Shown here piece by piece: positions 17,623-25,623 of a stretch of 64,000 nt of DNA (position 1 is its first letter; every line of letters starts with the position of its first letter). Source of the stretch: JAGVUD01 sp052033935 (GTDB taxonomy: Bacteria > Armatimonadota > UBA5829 > DSUL01). Made by a program: the position numbers and the translations under genes. Under the pieces are notes generated by a model, which searched no databases, had not been told where the DNA came from, and saw only the letters and a list, made by a program, of their open reading frames with translations. The stretch is taken from positions 13,305 to 77,304 of the forward strand of contig JBPOJE010000007.1 in NCBI GenBank assembly GCA_052033935.1, given 5' to 3'.

Positions 17623-18159
17623 ATGAAACGGAGTGAGATTCGCCGGGCGCAGCAGCGCGCCCTTGAGTATTTCGACAAGGCGGGCATTGTCCTGACTGAC
17701 GAGGAGAGGACGCGAATCGAGGTGGCGGACTTTGGTCTGGGCGACCTCGATATGCAGGGACTCGAGATACTGACCTACGTGAACACCGAGCGGTGCTGTG
17801 CCAAGGAACTCGTGCTGTTTCCCGGACAGACGTGTCCGGAGCACCTCCATCCCCCGGTCGCGGGCGAACCGGGCAAGGAAGAGACATTCCGCTGCCGCTG
17901 GGGTGAAGTGTTTCTGTATGTTGACGGCACGCCGAGTGAGGCCATCAGCGTGGATCCTCCCACGAAGTGGTGCCGGGTGAGGAAGGAGATCATCCTCAGG
18001 CCGGGCGGCCAGTACACGCTCGAGCCTGGCACTAAGCACTGGTTCAAGGCGGGTCCGGAAGGCGCGGTTGTTTCGGAGTTCTCCACTTGCAGCCGCGACG
18101 ATTCCGACATCTTCACCGATCCGGGAGTCGTCCGGGAGCCGCTGATCGAGGAAGATTGA
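17623..18159 (+). CDS. D-lyxose/D-mannose ketol-isomerase (cupin)
   Basis: A 178-residue single-cupin sugar isomerase. The metal site is complete: H74 and H76 in CPEHLHPPV, E87 in GKEETFR, and H139 in GTKHWFKAG. The length, the GKEETFRCRWGEVFLYV strand and the C-terminal SRDDSDIFTDP match the D-lyxose isomerase family, which interconverts D-lyxose with D-xylulose and D-mannose with D-fructose. A GGAGGA lies 14 nt before the ATG, which is rather far. It is followed after 40 nt by a sugar epimerase-like gene. With the beta-mannosidase elsewhere in the window this could feed mannose to fructose, an inference. Confidence 0.88.
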   Translation: MKRSEIRRAQQRALEYFDKAGIVLTDEERTRIEVADFGLGDLDMQGLEILTYVNTERCCAKELVLFPGQTCPEHLHPPVAGEPGKEETFRCRWGEVFLYVDGTPSEAISVDPPTKWCRVRKEIILRPGGQYTLEPGTKHWFKAGPEGAVVSEFSTCSRDDSDIFTDPGVVREPLIEED

Positions 18160-18199
18160 GGCAGCACGATAGCCGGAACATTGCCGGGATAGCACGCTG

Positions 18200-18931
18200 A
18201 TGCGGACGCTGCTTGTGACCGGCGCCGCGGGGCGGATTGGAACAGCCTTCGTGCGCGCCAATGCCGGGCGCTACACGTTCAGGCTGACCGATCTGCGGAG
18301 GCCCGAGGGCGCGTCTCAGGGAGATTGGATTATCGGCGATCTGAGCGATCCGGAAGTAGCCCGGGCAGGGGTGGCAGGATGCGACAGCGTGCTTCATCTG
18401 GCAGCGAACGCTCAACCTATGGCCAGCTTTGATATACTTCTACCGGCGAATGTTATATCACCATATACAGTGATGCAGGCGGCGCTAGAAGCCGGGGTGC
18501 GCCGACTTGTGTTCGCTTCCAGCATCCAGACCGTGTACGGCTACCCTGCGATTCCGCCGCCCGGGCCGGATGCTGCACCGAGGCCGGTCAATCTCTACGG
18601 CGCAAGCAAGGCGTGGGGCGAAGCGCTCTGCTCCGCCTACAGTCATCAAGGCCTGTCCTGCTGCGTGGTCCGCATCGGCGCGGTGGTGCACGAGGGCGTC
18701 CGCAGGTGGTGCCCGAGCCCCGAACTGGCGAAGGAAATCGTTTACGAGGCCGATGCCGTTCAACTGCTTGGGCTCGCCCTCGACGCCGAAGACCGTCCGC
18801 CCTTCGAACTTTATTACGCTCTCAGCGAGCATCCGGACAACCGGGAGCATGTCGAAATTGCGCGCAGGCAACTCGGATACCGCCCGTGCGCGGTCGTCTG
18901 CCCACCCGAAGAGAGCCAGGGCAATCCGTGA
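18200..18931 (+). CDS. NAD-dependent epimerase/dehydratase (extended SDR; uronate dehydrogenase-like)
   Basis: A 243-residue extended SDR with an N-terminal TGAAGRIGTAF nucleotide loop, D at LTDLRRP (NAD preference), DSVLHLAANAQP, the Ser in FASSIQTVYG, and the catalytic YGASK. It is shorter than GalE-type enzymes (about 310-340) and closer to uronate dehydrogenases (about 260), which oxidise galacturonate or glucuronate. The substrate remains unknown. It follows the D-lyxose isomerase gene by 40 nt in the same direction, which suggests a shared sugar pathway. The Shine-Dalgarno before ATG 18200 is weak. Confidence 0.83.
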   Translation: MRTLLVTGAAGRIGTAFVRANAGRYTFRLTDLRRPEGASQGDWIIGDLSDPEVARAGVAGCDSVLHLAANAQPMASFDILLPANVISPYTVMQAALEAGVRRLVFASSIQTVYGYPAIPPPGPDAAPRPVNLYGASKAWGEALCSAYSHQGLSCCVVRIGAVVHEGVRRWCPSPELAKEIVYEADAVQLLGLALDAEDRPPFELYYALSEHPDNREHVEIARRQLGYRPCAVVCPPEESQGNP

Positions 18932-18986
18932 GACGGCCTGTCGCCCTGTTCATGCGAACAGCCCCTCAGCAAGCAGGCATCCCCTC

Positions 18987-19013
18987 TTGCCTCAGCCGGG
19001 TTTGGAGTATAAT
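18987..19013 (+). promoter_or_regulatory. Candidate promoter for the SGNH hydrolase
   Basis: A consensus TATAAT (19008-19013) has a TTGCCT (18987-18992) 15 nt upstream. It lies just after the epimerase gene and about 70 nt before the first candidate ATG of the SGNH hydrolase. The spacer is short for sigma-70; the -10 is perfect. Confidence 0.5.
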
Positions 19014-19079
19014 CCAGCGAGCTTCAGCCCCCGCCGCCTGCGCGTTTCCCGGCGGGCATCAGGCTTGAGCCGCTTCACA

Positions 19080-20453
19080 ATGCATAAACCGGTCACCCGG
19101 AGAACGAGTCCCTACAGGAGAAACCTCATGATACTTGCTGTGATTTCCGCTGTCGCCGCATCTTGCGCCGGCGATCCCGGTCCCGCGATTCAACTGGCTG
19201 GAAAGTGGCAGGTCCGTGTTATGCCGCAGGTGGTCAGTGCCGGCGGCAGGCGGGTGACGATTGATGAGCCTGTAACCCTTCGTGTTGACCCCGCGCCGAA
19301 AGTGCGTGTTCGCGATGAACGCTATGACAATCTGCCGCTGTTCAACGCGCAGGCTCCGGAATGGGCGAAGGGCTTTCGCATCTTCGGGGTGCGCAATGTG
19401 GAGATCACAGAGCCAGGGCTGCTGGATCCGGCCAGCCTGCGCGTGAAGTCAGGGCCAGGGAACGCACCCGCCTATGTGCTCGGCAAGGACTACCAGCTTG
19501 ACGGCAAGTGGGGCCAGTTCGGACGGCTTGAGGGCGGCTCCATTCCGGAGGACGGCTCCGTCTGGCTGGACTACGACCACGGCATCGGCCGTATTGACAG
19601 CATCTTCGTGGATGCGTCTGGCAAGGTGACGCTGCGCAAGGGCAAACCTGTTGTCTCCATCCCCGTTCCGCCGGAGGCGAAGGCTGGCGAGAAACGGCTG
19701 GCGAACATCTGGGTAGAGGGGCGTCTTCCGGCCCTGAAGCAGGACAGCCTCTACCCTATCATTGAGGAGAGCTACCCCGTTCCAAAGCACGAAGGGCCCC
19801 CGCCGGCGGCCACGCTTCTGCCCAAAACGTGGGCGAAGCTGCAGAGCGGGCAGAAGGTGACTATCATCGCCTGGGGAGACAGTGTCACGGCCGGCGGCAA
19901 CACCAGTGATGACGCTCACAGATATCAGCATCAGTTTCTGGATTTGCTGCGCAAGTGCTTCCCGAAGTCCGATATTCAGCTCACAACCGTTGCCTGGGGC
20001 GGCCGCACGTCAGACAACTTCCTGAACGAGCCGACGGGATCTCAATATAACTTCAAGGAGAAGGTGTTGGATCCGCACGTGGATCTGATCGTGATGGAGT
20101 TTGTCAACGACGCGTGGATGAAGCCGGAGGACGTACGGAAGAAGTACGCGTATCTCCAGGAGCGCTTCAAAGAAGTGGGCTCGGAGTGGGTCATCCTTAC
20201 CCCGCACTTCGTGAAGCCGGACTGGATGGGCAAAGACACTCCGCGGCTCAACACCGACCCACGGCCCTACGTGGCAGGACTCCGGCAGTTCGCATGGGAA
20301 AACAAAGTGGCACTCGCCGATGCCTCGCTGCGCTGGGGCCACCTGCTGCAGCAAGGCATTCCCTACCCCACGCTGCTGGCGAACAGCATCAACCACCCGG
20401 ACGATCGCGGGCACGAGCTGTTTGCTCTGTCGCTGATGGAGCTTTTCCAGTAG
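19080..20453 (+). CDS. Secreted SGNH/GDSL-family hydrolase
   Basis: About 457 residues. From ATG 19080 the product has a basic n-region (MHKPVTRRTSPYRRN) and a hydrophobic stretch (LMILAVISAVAASCAG), a plausible signal peptide with a weak lipobox. ATG 19128 has a far better Shine-Dalgarno (AGGAG, 7 nt upstream) but would remove the n-region, so the start is open. Residues about 30-240 are beta-rich with no family I recognise. The C-terminal 190 residues are SGNH: WGDSVTAGG (block I Ser), AWGGRTSDN (block II), EFVND (block III) and HPDDRGH (block V Asp/His). Likely an acyl or carbohydrate esterase acting outside the cytoplasm. Confidence 0.87.
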   Translation: MHKPVTRRTSPYRRNLMILAVISAVAASCAGDPGPAIQLAGKWQVRVMPQVVSAGGRRVTIDEPVTLRVDPAPKVRVRDERYDNLPLFNAQAPEWAKGFRIFGVRNVEITEPGLLDPASLRVKSGPGNAPAYVLGKDYQLDGKWGQFGRLEGGSIPEDGSVWLDYDHGIGRIDSIFVDASGKVTLRKGKPVVSIPVPPEAKAGEKRLANIWVEGRLPALKQDSLYPIIEESYPVPKHEGPPPAATLLPKTWAKLQSGQKVTIIAWGDSVTAGGNTSDDAHRYQHQFLDLLRKCFPKSDIQLTTVAWGGRTSDNFLNEPTGSQYNFKEKVLDPHVDLIVMEFVNDAWMKPEDVRKKYAYLQERFKEVGSEWVILTPHFVKPDWMGKDTPRLNTDPRPYVAGLRQFAWENKVALADASLRWGHLLQQGIPYPTLLANSINHPDDRGHELFALSLMELFQ

Positions 20454-20463
20454 GCGGTACGGG

Positions 20464-20493
20464 TTCCGTCCGTTCCCAGTTTTGTGGTATAAA
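20464..20493 (+). promoter_or_regulatory. Candidate promoter for metK
   Basis: An extended -10 (TGG before TATAAA, 20488-20493) with a weak -35 TTCCGT (20464-20469) lies 26 nt before the metK TTG. The intergenic space is only 65 nt and holds no riboswitch-like fold. Confidence 0.5.
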
Positions 20494-20518
20494 GAGCAGA
20501 GCCTTTAAGGAGGACATT

Positions 20519-21682
20519 TTGAGCAAAAAGTACCTATTCTCCAGCGAGTCCGTCACCGAGGGGCATCCCGACAAGCTCGCGGACCAGATTTCCGACTCCA
20601 TAGTGGACGCCATGATCGAGGCCGACCCTATGTCTCGTGTGGCTTGCGAAACCCTGCTGACGACGGGGCTTGTTCTGGTTTCAGGCGAGGTGACAACCAA
20701 AGCTGTTGTTGACATTCCCAGTATTGTGCGGCGCGTGCTGCGCAAGGTCGGTTATACCGACGCGAAGATGGGCATTGACGGAGACACCTGCAGCGTCCTG
20801 ACTGCCATACACGGGCAGTCTCCGGACATCGCCATGGGCGTGGATACCGGTGGAGCCGGCGATCAGGGCATGATGTTCGGGTATGCCTGCAACGAGACCC
20901 CCGAATTGATGCCGATGCCGATCATGCTGGCGCACAGGCTGTCGCGGCAGCTTGCCGAGGTGCGGCGTGCCGGCAGCGTGGACTACCTGCGTCCCGACGG
21001 CAAGTCGCAGGTCACGGTGCAGTACGAAGATGACAAGCCTGTGCGGATAGACAAGATCGTCGTCTCCGCCCAGCACCATCCGGAGGTGAGCCAGGAGACG
21101 ATCAGGGCTGATGTCATCGAACAGGTGATCAAGCCGATCGTTCCGCCGGAGTATCTCGACAGCGGCACGCAGTACTTTGTGAATCCCACCGGATCGTTTG
21201 AGGTCGGCGGGCCGAACGGAGACACCGGCCTCACCGGCAGGAAGATCATCGTGGATACCTACGGAGGCACGGGTCGGCACGGCGGCGGTGCGTTCTCGGG
21301 CAAGGACCCGACGAAGGTGGACCGCTCGGCGGCATATATGATGCGATACATCGCCAAGAACGTGGTTGCCGCGGGGCTTGCGGACCGCTGTGAGATACAG
21401 GTCGCGTATGCCATCGGCGAAGCCCAGCCCATGAACGTCGTCGTTGACAGCTTCGGCACAGCGAAGATCTCTGAAGAGAATATCTCCGAGCTTGTCCTGA
21501 AGCATTTCGACCTGACGCCGAGAGGCATCATCAACCACCTGAACCTCCACAGGCCGATCTATGCGCAGGTGGCCAGCTACGGGCATTTCGGCCGCGATGA
21601 CCTTGATCTCACCTGGGAGCGCAAAGACATGGCCGACACGCTTCGCAAGGAGGCCGGTCTGAGCGCCGCCCCGGGCGCGTAG
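20519..21682 (+). CDS. metK: S-adenosylmethionine synthetase (MetK)
   Basis: A 387-residue enzyme making SAM from methionine and ATP. The start is TTG 20519 with AAGGAGG (20507-20513) 5 nt upstream; the protein then begins SKKYLFSSESVTEGHPDK as expected. Signatures: GHPDKLADQISD, TGGAGDQGMMFGYAC (hexapeptide site), GPNGDTGLTGRKI, and GGGAFSGKDPTKVDRS (the P-loop-like nonapeptide). It is intact and full length. It lies about 6.6 kb after metYXW, continuing the methionine theme. Its stop codon is immediately followed by the priA ATG, so the two are probably co-transcribed. Confidence 0.97.
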   Translation: MSKKYLFSSESVTEGHPDKLADQISDSIVDAMIEADPMSRVACETLLTTGLVLVSGEVTTKAVVDIPSIVRRVLRKVGYTDAKMGIDGDTCSVLTAIHGQSPDIAMGVDTGGAGDQGMMFGYACNETPELMPMPIMLAHRLSRQLAEVRRAGSVDYLRPDGKSQVTVQYEDDKPVRIDKIVVSAQHHPEVSQETIRADVIEQVIKPIVPPEYLDSGTQYFVNPTGSFEVGGPNGDTGLTGRKIIVDTYGGTGRHGGGAFSGKDPTKVDRSAAYMMRYIAKNVVAAGLADRCEIQVAYAIGEAQPMNVVVDSFGTAKISEENISELVLKHFDLTPRGIINHLNLHRPIYAQVASYGHFGRDDLDLTWERKDMADTLRKEAGLSAAPGA

Positions 21683-24085
21683 ATGTACGCCCGGGTCGCC
21701 GTACTGACGGATCGCGGTGCCCTGTCGCAAGAGTACACGTACGAGCTTCCGCTGGATATGGCGCATGCCGTGCCTGGAGCCTGCGTCGTCGTCCCGTTTC
21801 AGACGATGGTGCGCTTGGGTTACATCGTGGAGCTTCTTGAAACGGCCGATGTGTCGCGCACACGCGCGATCATCGGCCGTTATGCTTCCGGGGATGTTCC
21901 GCCGGACAGAGTCGCCCTCGCTAACTGGATGGCCGAACGCTGGTTCTCGTCTGTCGGCTCGTGCTTGCGAATGATGACCCCTCCAGCAATGCGCGGTCGC
22001 ATCGTGCGCAGGGTCACACTGGTGGATGGCCCCGGTAAGGCGGAGCCCAGGTGCGCTCCCGGCGCCCTGGCTGTTCTGGCGGCGGTGCGCGCTGGTGGCA
22101 GCGTGACGATGGACAGCCTGATCAGGCTGTTCGGGCGTGCGTCCGCCCAGAATGCCGTTGCGCGTCTCCGCAGGGATGGCTGGCTTCGCGACGAGTTCGA
22201 TGTCGCTGTCACTGGCGCGCCGAGACGCGAGATTCTCTACTCTGTTTCTTCCGCCGCTGAGGCCGGGCGCTGGCTCGAAGAGAACCAGAAACGCAAGCCA
22301 CGACAGGCGGCTGTGCTGCGGGAACTGCTGGGTGCCGAAGCGCCGATGTCTGCGTCTGAGCTGTCGCGTACGGGGGCGAACCCTCGCCCCGCTCTCAAGA
22401 GCCTCGTCCTTGCAGGAGTGGTGGCGACGGCTGATTCCGAAACCGCGCGGCGGCCAAAGGAGTTGGCTGCGCCCCGCTTGTCGCATGGCCTGACCGCGGA
22501 TCAGGCGCGGGCGCTTTCGGAGATGCGCGAGGCGATGGATGCCCGGCAGTGCCGCGAGTTTCTGCTGTTCGGGGTGACGGCAAGCGGAAAGACCGAGGTC
22601 TATCTCCGCGCAATCAGCCATGCGCTCAAGGCGGGCAGGCGCGCGCTCGTGCTGGTTCCTGAGATAGCACTGACCGTGCATGCCGTGGCTCAGTTCCGTG
22701 CCTGGTTCGGCGGACGGCTTGCGGTGCTGCACAGCAGGCTTTCGGCGGGTGAGCGGGCGGATGAATGGCGGCGGATTCAGTCCGGGGAGGCGTCTGTTGT
22801 GGCCGGGCCCCGTTCGGCGGTGTTTGCGCCAATCAGTAATCTCGGGCTGATCGTGATGGATGAGGAGCATGAGGGGGCCTTCAAGCAGGACTCGGACCCA
22901 CGCTATCATGCCCGAGACATCTGCCGGCGGCTGTCGCAGGTTTTTTGTGCCCCGCTCGTTCTTGGCAGCGCCACTCCCGCGGTTGAGACGTACTATTGTG
23001 CCCAGACCGGGCGCTCGATGCTCGTCAATCTGCCGGAGCGCGTGGACTCCCGCCCGATGCCGGAAGTGCGCATCGTTGACATGAGGGAATATGCGAAGGC
23101 AGGCACACTCACGGTTCTCAGCGACCCGCTTCGCGACGAGCTGCGCTCGACTGTCGCGCGCAAAGCGCAGGCTATTCTCTTTCTAAACAGGCGGGCGTTC
23201 GGGACCTTCGTACTGTGCCGTGAGTGCGGCCATGTCGTGAACTGCCCGCACTGCGCGGTCAGCGGCAAGCTGCATCGCACAGACAACAGCATCCGCTGCC
23301 ATCACTGCGCGTGGCGCATTCCCGCTCCGGCGGTATGCCCGGAGTGCGGAAGCGTGAAGATCGCCAGCTTCGGAGTAGGAACGCAGAGAGTGGAACAGGA
23401 ATTGGCGGAGGTGATTCCCGGCGCCAGAATCCTGAGAATGGACCGCGACACCACGTCCGGGAAGGACTCGCTTGTCACTATTCTGGAAGCCTTCCGCTCA
23501 CACGAAGCCGATGTCCTCATCGGCACCCAGATGGTCGCCAAGGGCCTCGACTTTCCGGGAGTGCTCCTGGTGGGTGTGGTGAACGCTGATACGGGCCTGC
23601 ATATGCCGGACTTCCGCGCGGCGGAGCGGGGTTTCCAACTGCTGACGCAGGTCGCCGGACGGGCCGGAAGAGGGCAGAGGCCCGGGCGCGTCCTGCTGCA
23701 GACCTTCCAGCCGGAACACTACGCGATACAGGCGGCATCCGTGCACGACTTCAAGCGTTTCTACGAGGCGGAACTGCCTGCCCGCAAGGAACTCTCCTGG
23801 CCGCCCTTCGCTACGCTTGCCCGTATCCTCGTACAGTGCGCGGCCCTCCACGAATGCCAGCAGCTTGCCGAAGCAACGGCAGCATCTCTCAGGGCGCACG
23901 ATTCTGAGGTGGAAGTCCTCGGGCCGTCTCCAGCCCCCATCGAGCGCCTTAAGGGGCGCTATCGGTGGCACCTGGTGCTGCGCGCCGCAAAGCGATCGGA
24001 TATTCTCGCGCTGCTCGCGGCTACCGGCGCGAGGCAGTGGCGTCCGGAGATCACAGTTGATGTCGATCCCGTCAGCCTCATCTGA
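21683..24085 (+). CDS. priA: Primosomal protein N' (replication restart helicase PriA)
   Basis: An 800-residue 3'-5' helicase that reloads the replisome at stalled forks. An N-terminal 3'BD/winged-helix region (about 1-250) is followed by Walker A GVTASGKTEVYL, motif II DEEHEGAFKQ, and the paired zinc cysteines CRECG, CPHC, CHHC and CPECG. Then come GTQMVAKGLDFPGV and QVAGRAGRG (motif VI), all in PriA order. ATG 21683 abuts the metK stop with zero spacing and has no clear Shine-Dalgarno, which suggests coupling to metK translation. The order priA-def-fmt is common across bacteria. Confidence 0.96.
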   Translation: MYARVAVLTDRGALSQEYTYELPLDMAHAVPGACVVVPFQTMVRLGYIVELLETADVSRTRAIIGRYASGDVPPDRVALANWMAERWFSSVGSCLRMMTPPAMRGRIVRRVTLVDGPGKAEPRCAPGALAVLAAVRAGGSVTMDSLIRLFGRASAQNAVARLRRDGWLRDEFDVAVTGAPRREILYSVSSAAEAGRWLEENQKRKPRQAAVLRELLGAEAPMSASELSRTGANPRPALKSLVLAGVVATADSETARRPKELAAPRLSHGLTADQARALSEMREAMDARQCREFLLFGVTASGKTEVYLRAISHALKAGRRALVLVPEIALTVHAVAQFRAWFGGRLAVLHSRLSAGERADEWRRIQSGEASVVAGPRSAVFAPISNLGLIVMDEEHEGAFKQDSDPRYHARDICRRLSQVFCAPLVLGSATPAVETYYCAQTGRSMLVNLPERVDSRPMPEVRIVDMREYAKAGTLTVLSDPLRDELRSTVARKAQAILFLNRRAFGTFVLCRECGHVVNCPHCAVSGKLHRTDNSIRCHHCAWRIPAPAVCPECGSVKIASFGVGTQRVEQELAEVIPGARILRMDRDTTSGKDSLVTILEAFRSHEADVLIGTQMVAKGLDFPGVLLVGVVNADTGLHMPDFRAAERGFQLLTQVAGRAGRGQRPGRVLLQTFQPEHYAIQAASVHDFKRFYEAELPARKELSWPPFATLARILVQCAALHECQQLAEATAASLRAHDSEVEVLGPSPAPIERLKGRYRWHLVLRAAKRSDILALLAATGARQWRPEITVDVDPVSLI

Positions 24086-24108
24086 TGGGTTGTTGCTGAA
24101 GAGGTACG

Positions 24109-24122
24109 ATTGTGGCCACAAT
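24109..24122. promoter_or_regulatory. 14-bp perfect palindrome before def
   Basis: ATTGTGGCCACAAT is a perfect palindrome in the 49-nt gap between priA and def, ending 12 nt before the def ATG. The placement would suit a repressor or dimeric regulator site, or a short hairpin affecting def translation. No regulator is assigned. Confidence 0.4.
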
Positions 24123-24134
24123 GACTGAGCAGAG

Positions 24135-24617
24135 ATGATCAGACAGCGCGAGGTACTCGTATATGGTGACCGCCGCCTGAAAGAGCGTGCGGAAGAGGTG
24201 ACGTATCCGGCTGAATGCGCGGAGCTGATAGCGCGCATGCGCCGCCTGATGGAGGAGTTCGGTGGCGCGGGGCTTGCGGCGATCCAGATCGGCGATCCGC
24301 GGCGCGTCATCGTCTGGAATGTCAGCGAGAGTTCGGGAGTCCTCATAAACCCGGTTCTGACGCCGGGCGGCGAGGAGGAAGCTGGGCCGGAAGGGTGCCT
24401 GAGTGTTCCGGGCATGGCAGGGAAGGTTGTGCGTCCGTCAAAGGTGACCGCCGAAGGATTGGACGAGAACGGCGCACGGGTGAAGTTTGAGGCGGAGGGA
24501 ATGCTGGCAAGAGTGCTTCAACACGAGGTGGACCATCTCGATGGCGTGCTGTTTATTGACCGGGTTACACCCGGCACTCTGAAGCCCATGCCGCTAGACC
24601 TTATAGTGGGGATGTAG
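24135..24617 (+). CDS. def: Peptide deformylase
   Basis: A 160-residue metalloenzyme that removes the formyl group from the initiator methionine of new proteins. All three PDF motifs are present: motif 1 GGAGLAAIQIG (normally GxGLAAxQ), motif 2 EGCLSVPG with the metal Cys, and motif 3 QHEVDHLDG with the HExxH metal site. It is followed 12 nt later by fmt, its functional counterpart. Length is normal for a bacterial PDF. Confidence 0.96.
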   Translation: MIRQREVLVYGDRRLKERAEEVTYPAECAELIARMRRLMEEFGGAGLAAIQIGDPRRVIVWNVSESSGVLINPVLTPGGEEEAGPEGCLSVPGMAGKVVRPSKVTAEGLDENGARVKFEAEGMLARVLQHEVDHLDGVLFIDRVTPGTLKPMPLDLIVGM

Positions 24618-24629
24618 GAGCAGGCAAAC

Positions 24630-25592
24630 ATGCGAGTCGTGTTCATGGGCACGCCGGAGTTCGGGTCCACTATTCTCAATGCTCTTCTCAGCAGTTCCCA
24701 CGATGTTTTGGGTGTCGTAACACGCCCCGACAGGCCTCGGGGCCGCGGGCGGCGAATGGAGTCTTCGCCTGTTGCCGTTCTGGCGGCCTCTCGCTCGCTT
24801 CCCCTCATTCAGCCGCGCTCCCGCAGCGACGGTGTGTTCCTCTCCCAGATGAAAGCGTGGGCGCCGGAGGCGGCCGTTGTTGCGGCGTTCGGGCTGCTTC
24901 TGCCGCAGGAGATTCTGGCGGTCGCGCCAAAGGGGAACATCAATGTGCACGCCAGCCTGCTGCCGAAGTATCGCGGTGCGGCGCCTGTGCAGGATGCCAT
25001 TATCAGGGGAGAGTCAATCACGGGCGTTACGACGATGATGATGGACGAAGGTCTAGACACGGGTGACGTACTGCTTCGCCGCGAAACGCCTATCGGGGCG
25101 GCAATGACGGCGGGTGAACTCGAAGAGCAACTGGCGCGCATCGGGGCCGATCTGTTACTGGAGACGCTGGACGGGCTGGAGTCGGGAATGGTGCGTCCGG
25201 AGCCGCAGGATTCCGCCGCCGCAACCTACTCGATGGCCCTCCGGCCAAACGACGGCGACATTCTCTGGAACCAGACAGCGTTCGAAACCCATAACAGAAT
25301 CAGGGGGTGTACGCCGCGGCCGGGCGCAAGGCTGTATTTCGGCGGGCAACCTGTTAGTATATGGAAGGCGAGAGTTGACGGCTGCGCTCAGGCGCAGTGC
25401 GCGGGCCTGGCGCCGGGAACAGTGCTCGAGTGCTCAAAGAGCGGCCTCCGGGTCGTTTGCGGGTCGCAGACTGTTTTGCAGGTTATCGAGGTGCAGCCCG
25501 CAGGACGTCAGCGGATGCCTGCGGCGGACTGGGCACGGGGAGCACATATGCAGGGCAGCCAGAGCCGGTTCGATACGGCGCGAGCAGGGTGA
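24630..25592 (+). CDS. fmt: Methionyl-tRNA formyltransferase
   Basis: A 320-residue enzyme that formylates Met-tRNA(fMet) with 10-formyl-THF. Features: N-terminal VVFMGTPEFG, the catalytic Asn and His in NINVHASLLPKYRGAAP, the catalytic Asp in MDEGLDTGDV, and a C-terminal OB-like domain with IRGCTPRPGARLYFGGQP. It lies in the def-fmt pair. The Shine-Dalgarno GGAG is close to the ATG. Intact. Confidence 0.96.
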   Translation: MRVVFMGTPEFGSTILNALLSSSHDVLGVVTRPDRPRGRGRRMESSPVAVLAASRSLPLIQPRSRSDGVFLSQMKAWAPEAAVVAAFGLLLPQEILAVAPKGNINVHASLLPKYRGAAPVQDAIIRGESITGVTTMMMDEGLDTGDVLLRRETPIGAAMTAGELEEQLARIGADLLLETLDGLESGMVRPEPQDSAAATYSMALRPNDGDILWNQTAFETHNRIRGCTPRPGARLYFGGQPVSIWKARVDGCAQAQCAGLAPGTVLECSKSGLRVVCGSQTVLQVIEVQPAGRQRMPAADWARGAHMQGSQSRFDTARAG

Positions 25593-25623
25593 GGGGAGCG
25601 ATAGCAGCGGAGAGGCGACAGAG

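Noticed and set aside
18507..19079. N-terminal extension of the SGNH hydrolase
   Set aside because: The extension reads through the epimerase gene in another frame; the signal peptide and promoter place the start at 19080 or 19128.
20681..22909. Long open frame antisense to metK and priA
   Set aside because: High-GC shadow of two well-identified genes; Arg/His-rich composition, no motifs, no ribosome-binding site.
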